Below are positions 34,901 to 42,144 of a stretch of 64,000 nucleotides of DNA, one piece after another; within the stretch, counting starts at the first letter, position 1; each line of letters opens with the position of its first letter. The notes under the pieces were generated by a model. The model did no database searches, was not told where the DNA came from, and worked only from the letters and a program-made list of their open reading frames with translations. The stretch is taken from NCBI RefSeq assembly GCF_001053185.1, contig NZ_CSTD01000001.1, positions 618,761 through 682,760 of the forward strand. Direction: 5' to 3'. Source of the stretch: Mycobacterium bohemicum DSM 44277. GTDB taxonomy: Bacteria > Actinomycetota > Actinomycetes > Mycobacteriales > Mycobacteriaceae. A program made the position numbers and the translations under genes.

Positions 34901-34997
34901 GTTCAACACGGGGACACTGCCCTTCACGGTGCCGAGCCTGGTCTCCGGCGCGCAGAACGTCGGCTATGAGCTTGCCGGCTTCTTCTTCCGCGACTGA
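31917..34997 (+). CDS. PPE family protein, MPTR subclass
   Basis: 1026 residues. Residues 1-180 are the PPE domain (MSFFVLPPEINAANLFTG, then WQGASSAAM and helix pairs). Residues 195-440 are NxGxxNxG pentapeptide-type repeats (MPTR; for example NVGNANVGFSN, NTGNANTGV). Two blocks of longer repeats follow: five copies of a 26-residue unit (LPQLTIPSLSIPATTTPAGI) and about six copies of a 25-residue unit (FTLPQVSTPAITTAPLTIP). The C-terminus again has N-x-G motifs. PPE proteins are exported by ESX type VII systems and MPTR members are surface-associated. There is no PE partner gene. It resembles the PPE34/PPE35 locus next to aceA in M. tuberculosis. Confidence 0.95.
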   Translation: MSFFVLPPEINAANLFTGSGSAPMLAAATAWDGVAAELASGATSFDAVIAQLVGGAWQGASSAAMAAAAAPYAGWLAAVAGQAEEAAAMARAAAEEFESARAAMVQPIMVSANRSQLVSLVITNLFGQNAPTIAAVEAEYESMWAQAVSTMSAYHAGASQAVSALTPFTGVLQTLASAGVSPAASAPVKTLALSLGLANVGGSNVGNANVGFSNIGGANFGDSNLGFGNLGSINRGLGNLGAYNIGLGNAGAGNLGFGNTGDSNIGLGNTGNGNFGIGLTGNNLIGAGNTYVSLGPTGYGPVSIGALNSGSGNLGLFNSGNGNVGFFNSGTGNFGFGNSGSFNTGLFNSGQANSGILNAGSFNTGLLDTGNANTGVMNVGNYNSGNFNPGSSNTGSFNTGDANTGILNAGNLNTGAFNTGNMNNGFSNTGDMNTGTFYQGVGQGSLRLAITTPDLTLPPVQVPVISVPGFDLPTITLPSVTIPATTTPAGITVGAFSLPQLTIPSLSIPATTTPAGITVGAFSLPQLTIPSLSIPATTTPAGITVGGFGLPQLTIPSLSIPATTTPAGITVGGFGLPQLTIPSLSIPATTTPAGITVGGFGLPPLTIPPLALPPLTIPAFSTGQITLSGINTPAVTITGITLGGFSTPEINPLGISVTLPTFTLNFVLTLPNNITFLQTGVVGVIPQIGGGVNGSGTGPNTGGPPAQLTISGGVIPGFGFDVPSFTVPGFTLPTVTVPGLNIGAIALTGISVPEITVPSISTPQFTIASIGVGEFTLPQVSTPAITTAPLTIPSIGLGEFTLPQVSTPAITTAPLTIPSIGLGEFTLPQVSTPAITTAPLTIPSIGLAGFTLPQVSTPAITTAPITIDPIGLAGFTLPQVSTPAITTTPFTVPPIGLAGFTTPALTIPSIHLPSTTIAGIDIPAAPGVFNSSTTPSSGFFNTGAGGESGFANNGLGLSGWSNTNPLGGLTGGSGYQNYGGLISGMNNLGGGVSGMFNTGTLPFTVPSLVSGAQNVGYELAGFFFRD
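33360..33749 (+). repeat. Tandem 78-bp repeat in the PPE gene (5 copies)
   Basis: A 78-bp unit (beginning ATTCC-GCGACGACGACGCC) repeats five times at a constant 78-bp step; the anchor CCGGCGGG(T/C)ATCACGG recurs at 33378, 33456, 33534, 33612 and 33690. The first four copies are nearly identical and the fifth diverges at its end. Each unit encodes 26 residues. Confidence 0.9.
34236..34610 (+). repeat. Tandem 75-bp repeat in the PPE gene (5 copies and a partial one)
   Basis: A second repeat with a 75-bp step: the anchor G(A/G)GTTCACGCTGCC recurs at 34236, 34311, 34386, 34461 and 34536, with a divergent sixth unit from 34611. The first four are nearly identical. Each codes for 25 residues ending in the Ile-Gly-Leu-(Gly/Ala)-(Glu/Gly) turn. 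Confidence 0.9.
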
Positions 34998-35000
34998 GCC

Positions 35001-35040
35001 GACGAAGCCCGTTGAGGCCCGTTGAAGCCCGTTGAAGCCC
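35001..35040. repeat. 10-bp tandem repeat (4 copies)
   Basis: (G/C-containing) GTTGAAGCCC-type units of 10 bp repeat four times between the convergent stops of the PPE gene and aceA, with one G/A change and a divergent first unit. A candidate for copy-number variation between strains. Confidence 0.7.
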
Positions 35041-35041
35041 G

Positions 35042-37330
35042 TCAGTCCTCTTTGGTGATCAGCCTGCGCAGGGCCACGCGGTCGGGCTTGAGCAGCTCTT
35101 CGATGCGGGGGCGGTTCACCTCGGCCACGATGATCTCGCCCACCTCCTGGTAGACCTCGCTGAAGATGCCGTGCGACTTCATCTTCGAGGTCTGGTACAG
35201 GTTGTCCTCGGTCGGCGTGACGTAGTAGACCGCGTCCGCCTTGAAACGGTGGACGAGCCACAGGTGGATCAGGGTCATCAGCCGCTTCTGGCGGAGCTTC
35301 TCGGCGAACGTGTTCTGGTCACGCACGGTGAGGATGCTGCGGCCGTGGCGGTCCAGGATCGGGTCGAAGACGACGTTGGCCAGCTGCTCGTCGCCCTTGC
35401 CGTAGATCCCGAGCACCAGCACGTCCGACCCGGCCCGCCGGGGCCGCAGCTGCACCCGAAGCTTCTCGCCGAGGTGGTAGTGCTCGCTCCACAGCGCCAG
35501 CCACTCCTCGAGCAGCTTCTTGGGCACCTCGGTCTGCACCAGGTGCTGGTGCTGCGTCGACCCCTTGCCCATGGCCTTGGTGGTGGCCGTGCGCCCCGAG
35601 GAGGCGGCCAGCGCGGCGTCGCTGCGGGGGCCGCCCACCAGTGTTTGCGGCGTGCGGTAGGGAGATTCGACCAGGCGCATCTTGCGCTGCAACCGGGCCA
35701 GCGCCAGCATGCCGTCCTGCCGCAGCGCCGTGGCGAACTCCTCGGAGGCCACACCGTCGACCTGGTGCCCGCCGTAGGTGATGAAGTTGAAGACGAAGCC
35801 CATCTTGCCCAGCTCCTCGGGGAAGCGCCGCATCTCTTCGTCGGTCATGCCGGTGGTGTCCCAGTTGAACGACGGCGAGAGGTTGTAGGCCAGCATCTGG
35901 TCGGGGAACTGCGCGTGGATTGCCTCGGCGAACTGCCGGGCGTCGGCGAGGTCCGCGGTCTTGGTTTCCATCCAGAGGATGTCGGCGAACGGCGCCGCGG
36001 CCAGCGACTTGGCGATCGCATACGGAATGCCGCCGCGGATCTGGTAATAACCCTCCGGCGTCTTCGCCAGCTCGCAGTCCCAGCCGGGATTGACCCCCAA
36101 TTCCTTTGCCTTTTCCCGAGCGTCGTAGAGCGACGCCCGCTCGGCGAAGCGCCGCCACTCCTCGGGGCTCATCCCGACGGGCTCGTCTTCGCTCTCGCCG
36201 AAGGCGAGCAGCTCCTCCACGGCCTCGCCGTAGGTCATCAGCCCGGCGTCGTCCTCCCAGGCGGCCACGAACCGCGACTCGACCTGGTCGAAGAGGTCGT
36301 CGATGGACTGCTGGGCGTTCTCCCGCCAGGTGTTCACGGCGTCGGAAACCACGCCCTGGATGCCCTGGCGCTCGAGCCAGGCCGAGGCCGCGGCGTACTC
36401 CGCGTCGGACATGGCGTACAGGAAGTGACCGTTGAGCTCCTTGACGCCCAGATCGTAGAAACGCCGGACCAGCGCCAGGAAGCACGCCTTGTACGACGGG
36501 ATGTTGAGGTTGGTGGCGCCGAGGAGGAACGGCTGGTCGCGCTCGTCGGCCCGGCTGTCGATGAGGTTGGCCGCCTCGGCGTCCGTGCGGGCCACGATGA
36601 TGCCGGGCACCCGCATGACGTCCAGCTGGAAGCGGGCGGCGTTGAGGCGCTTGATCTGCTCGTCCGACGGCACCAGAACCTTGCCGCCCTGATGGCCGCA
36701 CTTCTTGGTGCCCGGCCGCTGGTCCTCGATGTGGTAGCCGGGCACGCCGACCTCGACGAAACGGCGGACGAGGTTGCGCACGTGCGGATCGCCCCCGTGG
36801 CCGGTGTCGGCGTCGGCGATGATGAACGGCCGGAAGTCATAGGCGGGCGTCGTCGCCCGCTGCTGCTCGCTCATCTGCAGGCGCAAATACTGCTGATTGC
36901 GGTCGGCGGTCAGCAGGGCCCGCACCAGCACGGCGGCGTCGTCGGGCACCTGGCTGAGCGGGTAGCTGGCGAGGTCGGGTCCGGGGTCCTCGGTGGTGGA
37001 GCCCTTCGCCGAGGTCGCCCAGCCGCCGAGGTAGATCCCCTCGATGCCCATTCGCTTCATGCTGACGGCCTGACCCGGCGAGTAGGGGCCGAAGGTGGTG
37101 ATGCTCTTCTTCTCGGCGAACAACTCGCGCAGCCGCTCATAGAACGCGACCGCGGCGTTGCGCGCCACGGGGTAGTCGGTGGGGATGGTGCCGCGCTGCT
37201 CCGCCACCTGACGGGCGGTGTAGAGGCGGGTGATGCCGTCGAAGCGTGGGCCGTCGAAGTACCGCTGCGTGGCAGCGACGTCGTCGTCGAACGAGGTCCG
37301 GACCTCGGTGTCCGTGTCGATGATGGCCAT
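35042..37330 (-). CDS. aceA: Isocitrate lyase, long ICL2 type
   Basis: 762 residues. Active-site Cys211 lies in [17 protein letters not shown], with metal and substrate residues in [17 protein letters not shown] and FILGATNLN-like segments; the C-terminal half carries the ICL2-specific extension. The enzyme splits isocitrate to succinate and glyoxylate (glyoxylate shunt and methylcitrate cycle) during growth on fatty acids. In M. tuberculosis H37Rv the same gene is split into aceAa/aceAb (Rv1915/Rv1916); here it is intact. It is convergent with the PPE gene. About 290 bp upstream hold no gene. Confidence 0.95.
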   Translation of the reverse strand: MAIIDTDTEVRTSFDDDVAATQRYFDGPRFDGITRLYTARQVAEQRGTIPTDYPVARNAAVAFYERLRELFAEKKSITTFGPYSPGQAVSMKRMGIEGIYLGGWATSAKGSTTEDPGPDLASYPLSQVPDDAAVLVRALLTADRNQQYLRLQMSEQQRATTPAYDFRPFIIADADTGHGGDPHVRNLVRRFVEVGVPGYHIEDQRPGTKKCGHQGGKVLVPSDEQIKRLNAARFQLDVMRVPGIIVARTDAEAANLIDSRADERDQPFLLGATNLNIPSYKACFLALVRRFYDLGVKELNGHFLYAMSDAEYAAASAWLERQGIQGVVSDAVNTWRENAQQSIDDLFDQVESRFVAAWEDDAGLMTYGEAVEELLAFGESEDEPVGMSPEEWRRFAERASLYDAREKAKELGVNPGWDCELAKTPEGYYQIRGGIPYAIAKSLAAAPFADILWMETKTADLADARQFAEAIHAQFPDQMLAYNLSPSFNWDTTGMTDEEMRRFPEELGKMGFVFNFITYGGHQVDGVASEEFATALRQDGMLALARLQRKMRLVESPYRTPQTLVGGPRSDAALAASSGRTATTKAMGKGSTQHQHLVQTEVPKKLLEEWLALWSEHYHLGEKLRVQLRPRRAGSDVLVLGIYGKGDEQLANVVFDPILDRHGRSILTVRDQNTFAEKLRQKRLMTLIHLWLVHRFKADAVYYVTPTEDNLYQTSKMKSHGIFSEVYQEVGEIIVAEVNRPRIEELLKPDRVALRRLITKED

Positions 37331-37624
37331 TGGCTTATGCTCCTGTTCACCCGCATCTTCACAAAGATTGCGCTGATCGTGAGTCTATCCCCGTAAACCA
37401 CCCCTTAATCAGGGGTCAATGGTCCCGAACCGGAACCGTTGTCGTGCCGTTGCCGGAGAGGTCACGACCGTGCCGACGACGTTCCGCCACGACCGGCAGT
37501 GCCTCCCGCTGCCGGTATCCCTCGGGGTCGGCCCCAAGCCGGCGAAGTGTGGGTGAAATCGGGGCCCCTGTACGTGAAAAATGCGCCGGGCGAAATGCGG
37601 CGGTCGTCCGGTATCGGCGCGCCG

Positions 37625-38407
37625 CTATGGGTCGGCGTCACCGATCCCGACGCGATCGTGGCCGCCTGCAGCCAGCAGCCAATCGCGTTGGCGGCGGACG
37701 AATTCCGCGTCGACCACCGTGCCGTGACCCGGGACGTAGACCGCGTCCGGGCCGCCGAGCGCCAGCACCCGTTCGAGCGTGGCAGGCCAGGCCCCAAGGT
37801 CGGAATCGGAGTCGACGCACGGGTCGGCGGATTCCTCGACTAGGTCGCCGGTGAAGACCACGGCCGGGCCGCCGTCCGCGGCGGCCACCACGACGACCAG
37901 GTCCCCCGTCGTGTGGCCGCGCCCGGGGTGCGTGACGGTCACGCGCCGGTCGCCGAGGTCGATGACGGTGTCGTGGATCCGGTGCCGCGGTGGCCGCAAC
38001 GCGGCGATCGCGCGGTCGATTTCGGCCGCGTCCGCGCCGTGGCTCAGTGCGTCGTCGCGCAGCCGGTCGGTTCCCGACGCGAGGCAGTCGGCAACCTCGG
38101 GCGCGCAGTACACGTCCGCGTCGGCGAACACCGGGGAACCCAGCACGTGGTCGAAGTGCTTGTGCGTCAACATCACATGGGTGACCGGGCCGCCCGCGAT
38201 CCGGCGGGCGTCGGCGTCGATCGCGGCGGCTTCGACGAGCGTGGACCCGGTGTCGATGAGCAGCGCCCCGGCGGCGCCCCGGACCAGACCGACCGTGACG
38301 TCGCAGAACTCCAGCCGACAGCGATGGACGCCGTCGGCCAGCCGCTCCCAGGGCAGACGCACAAGCAGAAACGTAGCCCGCCCGGGCACGGCGGTGTATG
38401 CAACCAT
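37625..38407 (-). CDS. Metallo-beta-lactamase fold hydrolase
   Basis: 260 residues. The metal motif HxHxDH is THKHFDH (His82, His84, Asp86, His87), followed by the third-ligand His in HPGRGHTTGDLVVV, the Asp in VVFTGDLVEES and the last His in YVPGHGTVVDAEFV. The MBL fold covers many hydrolases (glyoxalase II-like, lactonase, thioesterase), and no specific substrate is evident. It is divergent from the broken quinone oxidoreductase, with about 36 bp between the starts. Confidence 0.87.
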   Translation of the reverse strand: MVAYTAVPGRATFLLVRLPWERLADGVHRCRLEFCDVTVGLVRGAAGALLIDTGSTLVEAAAIDADARRIAGGPVTHVMLTHKHFDHVLGSPVFADADVYCAPEVADCLASGTDRLRDDALSHGADAAEIDRAIAALRPPRHRIHDTVIDLGDRRVTVTHPGRGHTTGDLVVVVAAADGGPAVVFTGDLVEESADPCVDSDSDLGAWPATLERVLALGGPDAVYVPGHGTVVDAEFVRRQRDWLLAAGGHDRVGIGDADP

Positions 38408-38443
38408 CGGCGGTAGTCCCGCTCACCGCCGAGGAGGGCGCAC

Positions 38444-38925
38444 CATGCGCGCAGTCGTCATCACCAAGCACGGCGACCCGTCCGTCCTGCGGGTGCAGGA
38501 GCGGCCCGACCCGCCGCCGCCGGGCGCGGGGCAATTACAGGTCGCCGTGCGCGCCGCGGGCGTCAACTTCGCCGACCACCTGGCCCGCGTCGGCCTCTAC
38601 CCCGACGCGCCGAAACTGCCCGCGGTGGTGGGCTACGAAGTCGCCGGCACCGTCGCGGCCGTCGGCGCCGGCATCGACCCGGCGCGCGTCGGCGAGCGGG
38701 TCCTGGCGGGCACCCGATTCGGCGGTTACGCCGAGGTCGTGAACGTGGCGGCCGCCGATGCCGTGACGCTTCCCGACGCGCTGAGCTTCGAACAGGGGGC
38801 GGCGATACCGGTCAACTACGCGACCGCGTGGGCGGCTCTGCACGGCTACGGCTCGCTGCGCGGCGCAGGAGATCGCGCGCGTGAGCGTCCGGCAGGCGCA
38901 GCTCACCGCGACGTTCGGGGGCTGA
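38444..38925 (+). pseudogene. Truncated quinone oxidoreductase-like (MDR) gene
   Basis: GAGGAGGG precedes ATG 38444. About 137 residues of an MDR quinone reductase follow (MRAVVITKHGDPSVLRV, RAAGVNFADHLARVG, VGYEVAGTVAAVG, FEQGAAIPVNYATAWAALHGYG). The Rossmann half (normally starting right after the GYGSLR segment) is missing. The DNA instead continues, in another frame, as AQEIARVSVRQAQLTATFGG and a stop at 38923-38925, which looks like the tail of an unrelated gene. This indicates a deletion that joined two gene fragments. The start of the gene keeps normal signals, so a short N-terminal fragment might still be made. Confidence 0.75.
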
Positions 38926-38930
38926 CGCCG

Positions 38931-39809
38931 TCACACTTCCCGCGCGCTCGCCGCCGCCGCCTCGGCGAATCGAGGCAGCACGGCGTTGCGGGGCCGCGGC
39001 GGGAACGCCAGACAGACCGGGCTGTCGGGTGCGCCGCGCAGCGCGATGAAGTGCACCCCCGGGTGAATGTTGCGTCGCACGGCGACGTCGGGGATCACGC
39101 CGATGCCGCGGTCGGCGGCGACGGATTCGATCCACTCGTCGAAATTCGTTGTCTCGACGATCTTTTCGGGCCCCGCGCCGGCGGGCCACGACCACGGTCC
39201 GGTGGTTCCGCTGGCGGTGTTGACAACCAGCGGCCAGCGCGGGACCTCGTCCCAGTCCATTTCGGATCTGTGCGCCAGAGCCGAATGGACGGAACAGACG
39301 GCCACCCGTGCCTCGTCGAACAAGTGCACGACGCGCACGGACCTGGACGTGACGCGCCCGCGCACCACGGCGACGTCGACCTTCCCCTGCTGCACGGCGC
39401 CGAGCGCATCGTCGGTGCGGACCAGGCTGACGGTGATCCCGGTGGCCCGCTCGAATCGGGCGACGGTGTCCTGCGCCCACGGATCGGGCAGCAGCCAGCT
39501 GAATCCGAGCCGGAGGCTGGACTGCCGGCGGACGGCGTCGAACCCGCGGGCGAGCTCGGCGAGAACCCGCTCGACGTGATCGAGGAAGGCCCGCCCGGCG
39601 GCCGTCGTCTCGACGTGCCGCGAGCTTCGGTCCAGGAGCGCGACCCCGAGCGCGTCCTCCAACTGTTGGACGGTGCGGCTCAGCGCCGGCTGGGTGATGC
39701 CGAGCTCGACGGCGGCTCCGGTGAACGACCTCAGCCGCGCCACCGCCTCGAACGCCCGCAGGTGACGCAGCTCCACCCGGCCGTTGAACAGTCCGCCCGG
39801 TCCGTCCAT
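38931..39809 (-). CDS. LysR family transcriptional regulator
   Basis: 292 residues from ATG 39809; the frame extends upstream but is not protein-like. The N-terminal helix-turn-helix is VELRHLRAFEAVARLRSFTGAAVELGITQPALSRTVQQLEDALGVALLDRSSR, followed by a LysR substrate-binding domain (LRLGFSWLLPDPW, VDVAVVRGRV, GIGVIPDVAVRR). It diverges from the tautomerase/nitronate monooxygenase pair, which it probably controls. A perfect palindrome GATGCATC (39824-39831) lies in the 93-bp gap and may be part of its operator. Confidence 0.9.
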   Translation of the reverse strand: MDGPGGLFNGRVELRHLRAFEAVARLRSFTGAAVELGITQPALSRTVQQLEDALGVALLDRSSRHVETTAAGRAFLDHVERVLAELARGFDAVRRQSSLRLGFSWLLPDPWAQDTVARFERATGITVSLVRTDDALGAVQQGKVDVAVVRGRVTSRSVRVVHLFDEARVAVCSVHSALAHRSEMDWDEVPRWPLVVNTASGTTGPWSWPAGAGPEKIVETTNFDEWIESVAADRGIGVIPDVAVRRNIHPGVHFIALRGAPDSPVCLAFPPRPRNAVLPRFAEAAAASAREV

Positions 39810-39902
39810 GCCTTCAGAGCATAGATGCATCAAGGTGGGCATTTCACAACGCGTTTTCGCGAACCTAGCGTGGGGAGCAGGCCAAAGGATTCGGAGGGTG
39901 AA

Positions 39903-40295
39903 ATGCCACTTATCTACGTCGACCTCATCGAGGGCCGAACGCAGTCGGAGGTCGCGCGGCTGCTGGACGCCATTCACGACGCCGTGGTCGAAGCGTTCGG
40001 GGTGCCGCCGCGCGACCGCTATCAGGTGGTGCGCACCCATCCCGCCGCCGAGATCGTCGCCCTCGACACCGGTCTGGGCATCGACCGCACGCCGCGGCTG
40101 GTCATCGTGCACGTGGTGAGCCGGCGGCGCGAACGCGCGATGAAGGAGCAGTTCTTCAAGGTGCTGGCGTCCAATCTGGACGTCCGGTGCGGCATCGACC
40201 CGGCCGACCTGATCGTCTCCATCACCGAAAACGGCGACGAGGACTGGTCATTCGGCCACGGCCGGGCGCAATTCCTCACCGGAGAGCTGACATGA
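39903..40295 (+). CDS. Tautomerase family protein
   Basis: 130 residues starting MPLIYVDLIEGRT, so Pro2 becomes the N-terminal catalytic proline after Met removal, as in 4-oxalocrotonate-type tautomerases. The length and RDRYQVVRTHPAAEIVALDTGLG suggest a fused-type or cis-CaaD/MSAD-like subfamily rather than the 62-residue form. It ends in an ATGA overlap with the nitronate monooxygenase gene, so the two are translated together under probable LysR control. Confidence 0.85.
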   Translation: MPLIYVDLIEGRTQSEVARLLDAIHDAVVEAFGVPPRDRYQVVRTHPAAEIVALDTGLGIDRTPRLVIVHVVSRRRERAMKEQFFKVLASNLDVRCGIDPADLIVSITENGDEDWSFGHGRAQFLTGELT

Positions 40296-41260
40296 GAACC
40301 CGCCTCACCGAGTTTTTCGGCATCGAACACCCGATCGTGCTCGCACCGATGGCGATGATCTCCGGGGGCCGGCTCGCGGCCGCCGTGACGTCGGCGGGCG
40401 GCCTGGGGTTGATCGGCGGCGGCTACGGCGACGCCGCCTGGTTGCGGCGCGAATTCGCCGAGGCGCACGGGGTCCCGGTCGGGGTCGGGTTCATCACCTG
40501 GAGCCTGGCCCGCCAGCCCGATCTGCTCGACGACGCCCTGGCCCGGCGGCCCGCCACGGTCATGCTGTCGTTCGGCGACCTGCGGCCGTTCGCCGACCGC
40601 ATCCGCGCGGCCGGCGTCCCGCTGACCGCTCAGGCGCAGACCCTCGAGCACGCGCGGCGCGCGCTGGACGCCGGCGCGGACATCATCGTCGCCCAGGGCG
40701 GCGAGGCGGGCGGGCACGGCATGAACGCCCGGTCGACCTTCACGCTCGTGCCCGACGTTGCCGACCTGGTCGCCGAACGCTCCCCGGCCACCCTGGTTCT
40801 GGCCGCCGGCGGTGTCACCGACGGCCGGGGACTCGCCGCGGCCATGGCGCTCGGTGCTGACGGCGCGGTCGTGGGCACCAGGTTCTGGGCGTCGCCGGAG
40901 GCGTTGGTGTCGCCGCGAGCGCAGCAAAGGGCCCTCGGGGCCGGCGGCGACGACACGTTCCGCACACGGGTCTACGACGTTGTCCGCCGGCAGGATTGGC
41001 CCGCCGAGTACAACGCGCGGGCCCTGGGCAACGCCTTCCTCGACACGTGGCACGGCAACGAGGCGCAACTGTCGGCGTCGCTGCCCGAGGCGGAGGCCGC
41101 CTACCGGGCGGCCGTCGACGCGGAGGACTTCGACACCGCCGCCATCCTGGTCGGCGAGGGCATCGGAGGCGTGCGGGACGTCTGCCCGGCCGCGGAGATC
41201 GTCGCCGGCATGGTCAGCCGGGCCGCGCAGATCCTGAACGTCGGCTCAGTACAACGGTGA
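40292..41260 (+). CDS. Nitronate monooxygenase (NMO/2-nitropropane dioxygenase family)
   Basis: 322 residues with the FMN-binding TIM barrel of the family: IEHPIVLAPMAMISGGRLAAAVTSAGGLGLIGGG, then DIIVAQGGEAGGHG (catalytic His region), VLAAGGVTDGRG and ADGAVVGTRFWASPEA. It oxidises alkyl nitronates such as propionate-3-nitronate with oxygen. It overlaps the tautomerase gene by 4 bp, a link seen in other bacteria, and its last 15 bp overlap the end of the convergent gene at 41246. Confidence 0.9.
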   Translation: MRTRLTEFFGIEHPIVLAPMAMISGGRLAAAVTSAGGLGLIGGGYGDAAWLRREFAEAHGVPVGVGFITWSLARQPDLLDDALARRPATVMLSFGDLRPFADRIRAAGVPLTAQAQTLEHARRALDAGADIIVAQGGEAGGHGMNARSTFTLVPDVADLVAERSPATLVLAAGGVTDGRGLAAAMALGADGAVVGTRFWASPEALVSPRAQQRALGAGGDDTFRTRVYDVVRRQDWPAEYNARALGNAFLDTWHGNEAQLSASLPEAEAAYRAAVDAEDFDTAAILVGEGIGGVRDVCPAAEIVAGMVSRAAQILNVGSVQR

Positions 41261-41944
41261 CCACGAGGCGGTGCGCAGCAGCCGGGTGGTCCACTGGTCG
41301 CGCAGGTCCAGCGCGTCGTGCAGCCACGTCCCGGGGGCGCGATACTCGGCCGGGATGTGGCTGCGGAGCAGGTCGAGCAGCGCCTCGGGCCGGCTGATGC
41401 GCTGCATCAGGATGACCTCTCGGCGCACGTGGTTGCCGACCGCCGGCTGGAATGCGGCGTGCATCCTCAGCATCGACGACGGCTGCTCGAGGCTCCTGGC
41501 GTACACGTCGCCGCATCTGACGATGTATTCCTCGAATTTGTCCTCATAGGGCCACATGGTGTCCTCCATGTAGAGGCTCATGTCGTGCTCTCGCCCGTCG
41601 GCCGGCACCTGGTCGAAGTCCACTACCTGCAGCGGCGACCACGGGAGCGGCGTCAGCACCTTCGCGTCGACCCCGTGGCGAAGCGCGTCCACCCCGCGCG
41701 TCCACTCCAGCAGGTCGCCCTTCTGGACCCGGTCGGTCAGGCGTTCCCAGGCCGACCCGCCGCGGACCGCGGTGACCGTGATGACCGTGTAGGCGGGGCC
41801 GCTCCCGTGCGCCTGGTTGGTGTACCAGAGCAACCGGGCGTCGTCGCCCTCGGCGAGCGTGGGCATCCAGCCCTCACGGAACGCGGCCTCGAACTCGTCC
41901 TCATGCCGTCCCCGCACTTTGTGCACTTCGTGGATGAACAGCAT
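41246..41944 (-). CDS. NIPSNAP-like dimeric alpha-beta barrel protein
   Basis: 232 residues with two repeated ferredoxin-like halves: MLFIHEVHKVRGRHEDEFEAAFREGWMPTLAEGDDARLLWYTNQ and later MSLYMEDTMWPYEDKFEEYIVRCG ... RREVILMQRISRPEALLDLLRSHIP. The pattern fits NIPSNAP or related stress-type alpha-beta barrel proteins. The role is unknown. It overlaps the end of the nitronate monooxygenase gene by 15 bp on the opposite strand. Confidence 0.75.
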   Translation of the reverse strand: MLFIHEVHKVRGRHEDEFEAAFREGWMPTLAEGDDARLLWYTNQAHGSGPAYTVITVTAVRGGSAWERLTDRVQKGDLLEWTRGVDALRHGVDAKVLTPLPWSPLQVVDFDQVPADGREHDMSLYMEDTMWPYEDKFEEYIVRCGDVYARSLEQPSSMLRMHAAFQPAVGNHVRREVILMQRISRPEALLDLLRSHIPAEYRAPGTWLHDALDLRDQWTTRLLRTASWSPLY

Positions 41945-42144
41945 GCCGAGACCTCCAACCGCAAAACACCGCTCCAGTGGCAGTCCCCGCCTCCAACGGA
42001 CCGTAATTTACTCGCTTACGGGAAGCGCGGCGCGTTTAGCCGTGCGGACGAGCCAGCGCGGTTGGGCGCGCGGCGATGATTGGAGTACTGCGTTGCCGGC
42101 CTACCGTCCGGCTCAGCGCACCGCGGGGGTGAGACTCTCTCCGG

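Noticed and set aside
35171..37396. A 741-codon plus-strand frame opposite aceA
   Set aside because: It is antisense to a clear isocitrate lyase and is dominated by His, Arg and Gly as expected for a GC-rich shadow frame.
37779..39824. A 681-codon plus-strand frame covering the MBL antisense, the quinone reductase fragment and the LysR antisense
   Set aside because: Only codons 222-360 are a real gene fragment; the rest is an artefact of GC-rich open frames.
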